Of a stretch of DNA of 64,000 nt, positions 63,658 to 64,000 are shown piece after piece; position 1 is the first letter of the stretch, and each line of letters begins with the position of its first letter. Source of the stretch: Shewanella sp. NIFS-20-20 (GTDB lineage Bacteria > Pseudomonadota > Gammaproteobacteria > Enterobacterales > Shewanellaceae); assembly GCF_019209865.1 (NCBI RefSeq), contig NZ_JAHUTT010000004.1:1-64000 (forward strand), given 5' to 3'. Under the pieces are notes generated by a model. The model ran no database searches and was not told the origin of the DNA. It worked only from the letters and a program-made list of their open reading frames with translations. Both the position numbers and the translations under genes were made by a program.

Positions 63658-64000
63658 AGCGGCATGACCATATAGTGGGGATCATCACAATAACTGCCAA
63701 GGCATTTGCTGGTGGTTGTTTTAATAAACCCCGCCGCTTGCCAATAACTCGCTGCGCCTTGAATAGCAATTAAACTCATGCTGTTTAGTTGCTGGGCCTG
63801 GGCGAGGAGTTTGAGCTGATTGAGCATTTGTTGAGCGCCGCCTTGACCTCTAATGGCCTGAGATAACGCCATATCATGTAGGTAGAGGGTATCGGGCTGA
63901 GGCATGGCTTCAGTCAGAACTTGATTCAATGCGGGAGGGTGCCCTTGTAGCCAAGGGTGAGCGAGGCAATAGCCCATCACGCAAGAATCTAGACAGACAA
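63654..64000 (-). CDS. GNAT-family N-acetyltransferase, N-terminus outside the window
   Basis: The reading frame stays open to the window edge, so the start lies beyond it. Visible are a GYCLAHPWL strand, a LYLHDMALSQAIRGQGGAQQML segment (quoted in part) that contains the acetyl-CoA loop RGQGGA, and an AIQGAASYWQAAGF block typical of the GNAT C-terminus. Substrate unknown. First visible gene of the leftward group with DUF486, DUF2960-like and RDD genes. Confidence 0.85.
   Translation of the reverse strand, partial: VCLDSCVMGYCLAHPWLQGHPPALNQVLTEAMPQPDTLYLHDMALSQAIRGQGGAQQMLNQLKLLAQAQQLNSMSLIAIQGAASYWQAAGFIKTTTSKCLGSYCDDPHYMVMPL

Noticed and set aside
63980..64000. GTG 63980 as the true start of the GNAT gene
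   Set aside because: The frame stays open to the window edge and the visible part lacks the N-terminal third of a GNAT domain, so the gene most likely begins outside.

Overview
This window looks like a gammaproteobacterial chromosome, most probably Shewanella or a close relative. That is an inference from the predicted protein content and from gene order: lptD-surA-pdxA-rsmA-apaG-apaH, lptF-lptG beside pepA, a MipA/OmpV-DUF3019-RstAB-type operon, and an acetate SatP carrier. No rRNA, tRNA, CRISPR array, insertion sequence or prophage was seen. Most of the window is ordinary chromosomal backbone with small accessory patches.

Left part (1-17.2 kb): a chemoreceptor gene is followed by a long leftward operon for outer-membrane biogenesis and housekeeping (lptD, surA, pdxA, rsmA, apaG, apaH). 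Facing it across a short divergent promoter region is a rightward set: amgK and murU for cell-wall sugar recycling, djlA, a small beta-barrel-like protein, a 2-hydroxyacid dehydrogenase and aqpZ. Then come purT (leftward) and the yiaW-yiaV membrane/efflux-adaptor pair.

Middle part (17.2-46 kb): this is the more accessory half. It holds an orphan 892-aa superfamily II helicase carrying a predicted transmembrane hairpin, a four-gene mipA-DUF3019-response regulator-histidine kinase operon, satP, two VOC proteins divergent from a SufR-like regulator that overlaps an rsuA-type pseudouridine synthase gene, and a large lipoprotein. A decayed patch at 31.65-33.5 kb contains a CadC-like regulator with five in-frame stops and a frameshifted small lipoprotein. 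After it come a DUF4097-like protein, a cyclophilin, an aldo/keto reductase, hmp, a POT peptide transporter, a second chemoreceptor and a BCCT transporter with a long charged tail.

Right part (46-64 kb): ndh, valS and holC, then a block of about 7 kb that separates holC from pepA, which are neighbours in many gammaproteobacteria. The block contains an isochorismatase-fold protein lacking the usual catalytic Asp, directly abutting a PAS-GGDEF-EAL gene, and a three-gene cassette: a 750-aa lipoprotein with a 12-base homopolymer inside the gene, a YwqK/MORN-type repeat protein interrupted by one in-frame TGA, and a small membrane protein. The lipoprotein is a paralogue of the one at 28.9-30.4 kb. 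The window ends with pepA, lptF-lptG and a small leftward operon (partial GNAT, DUF486, DUF2960-like, RDD).

The best candidates for undescribed biology are the lipoprotein/YwqK/membrane-protein cassette, with its possible phase-variable tract, and the membrane-associated helicase. Start sites were adjusted where a ribosome binding site or family alignment favoured an internal codon.
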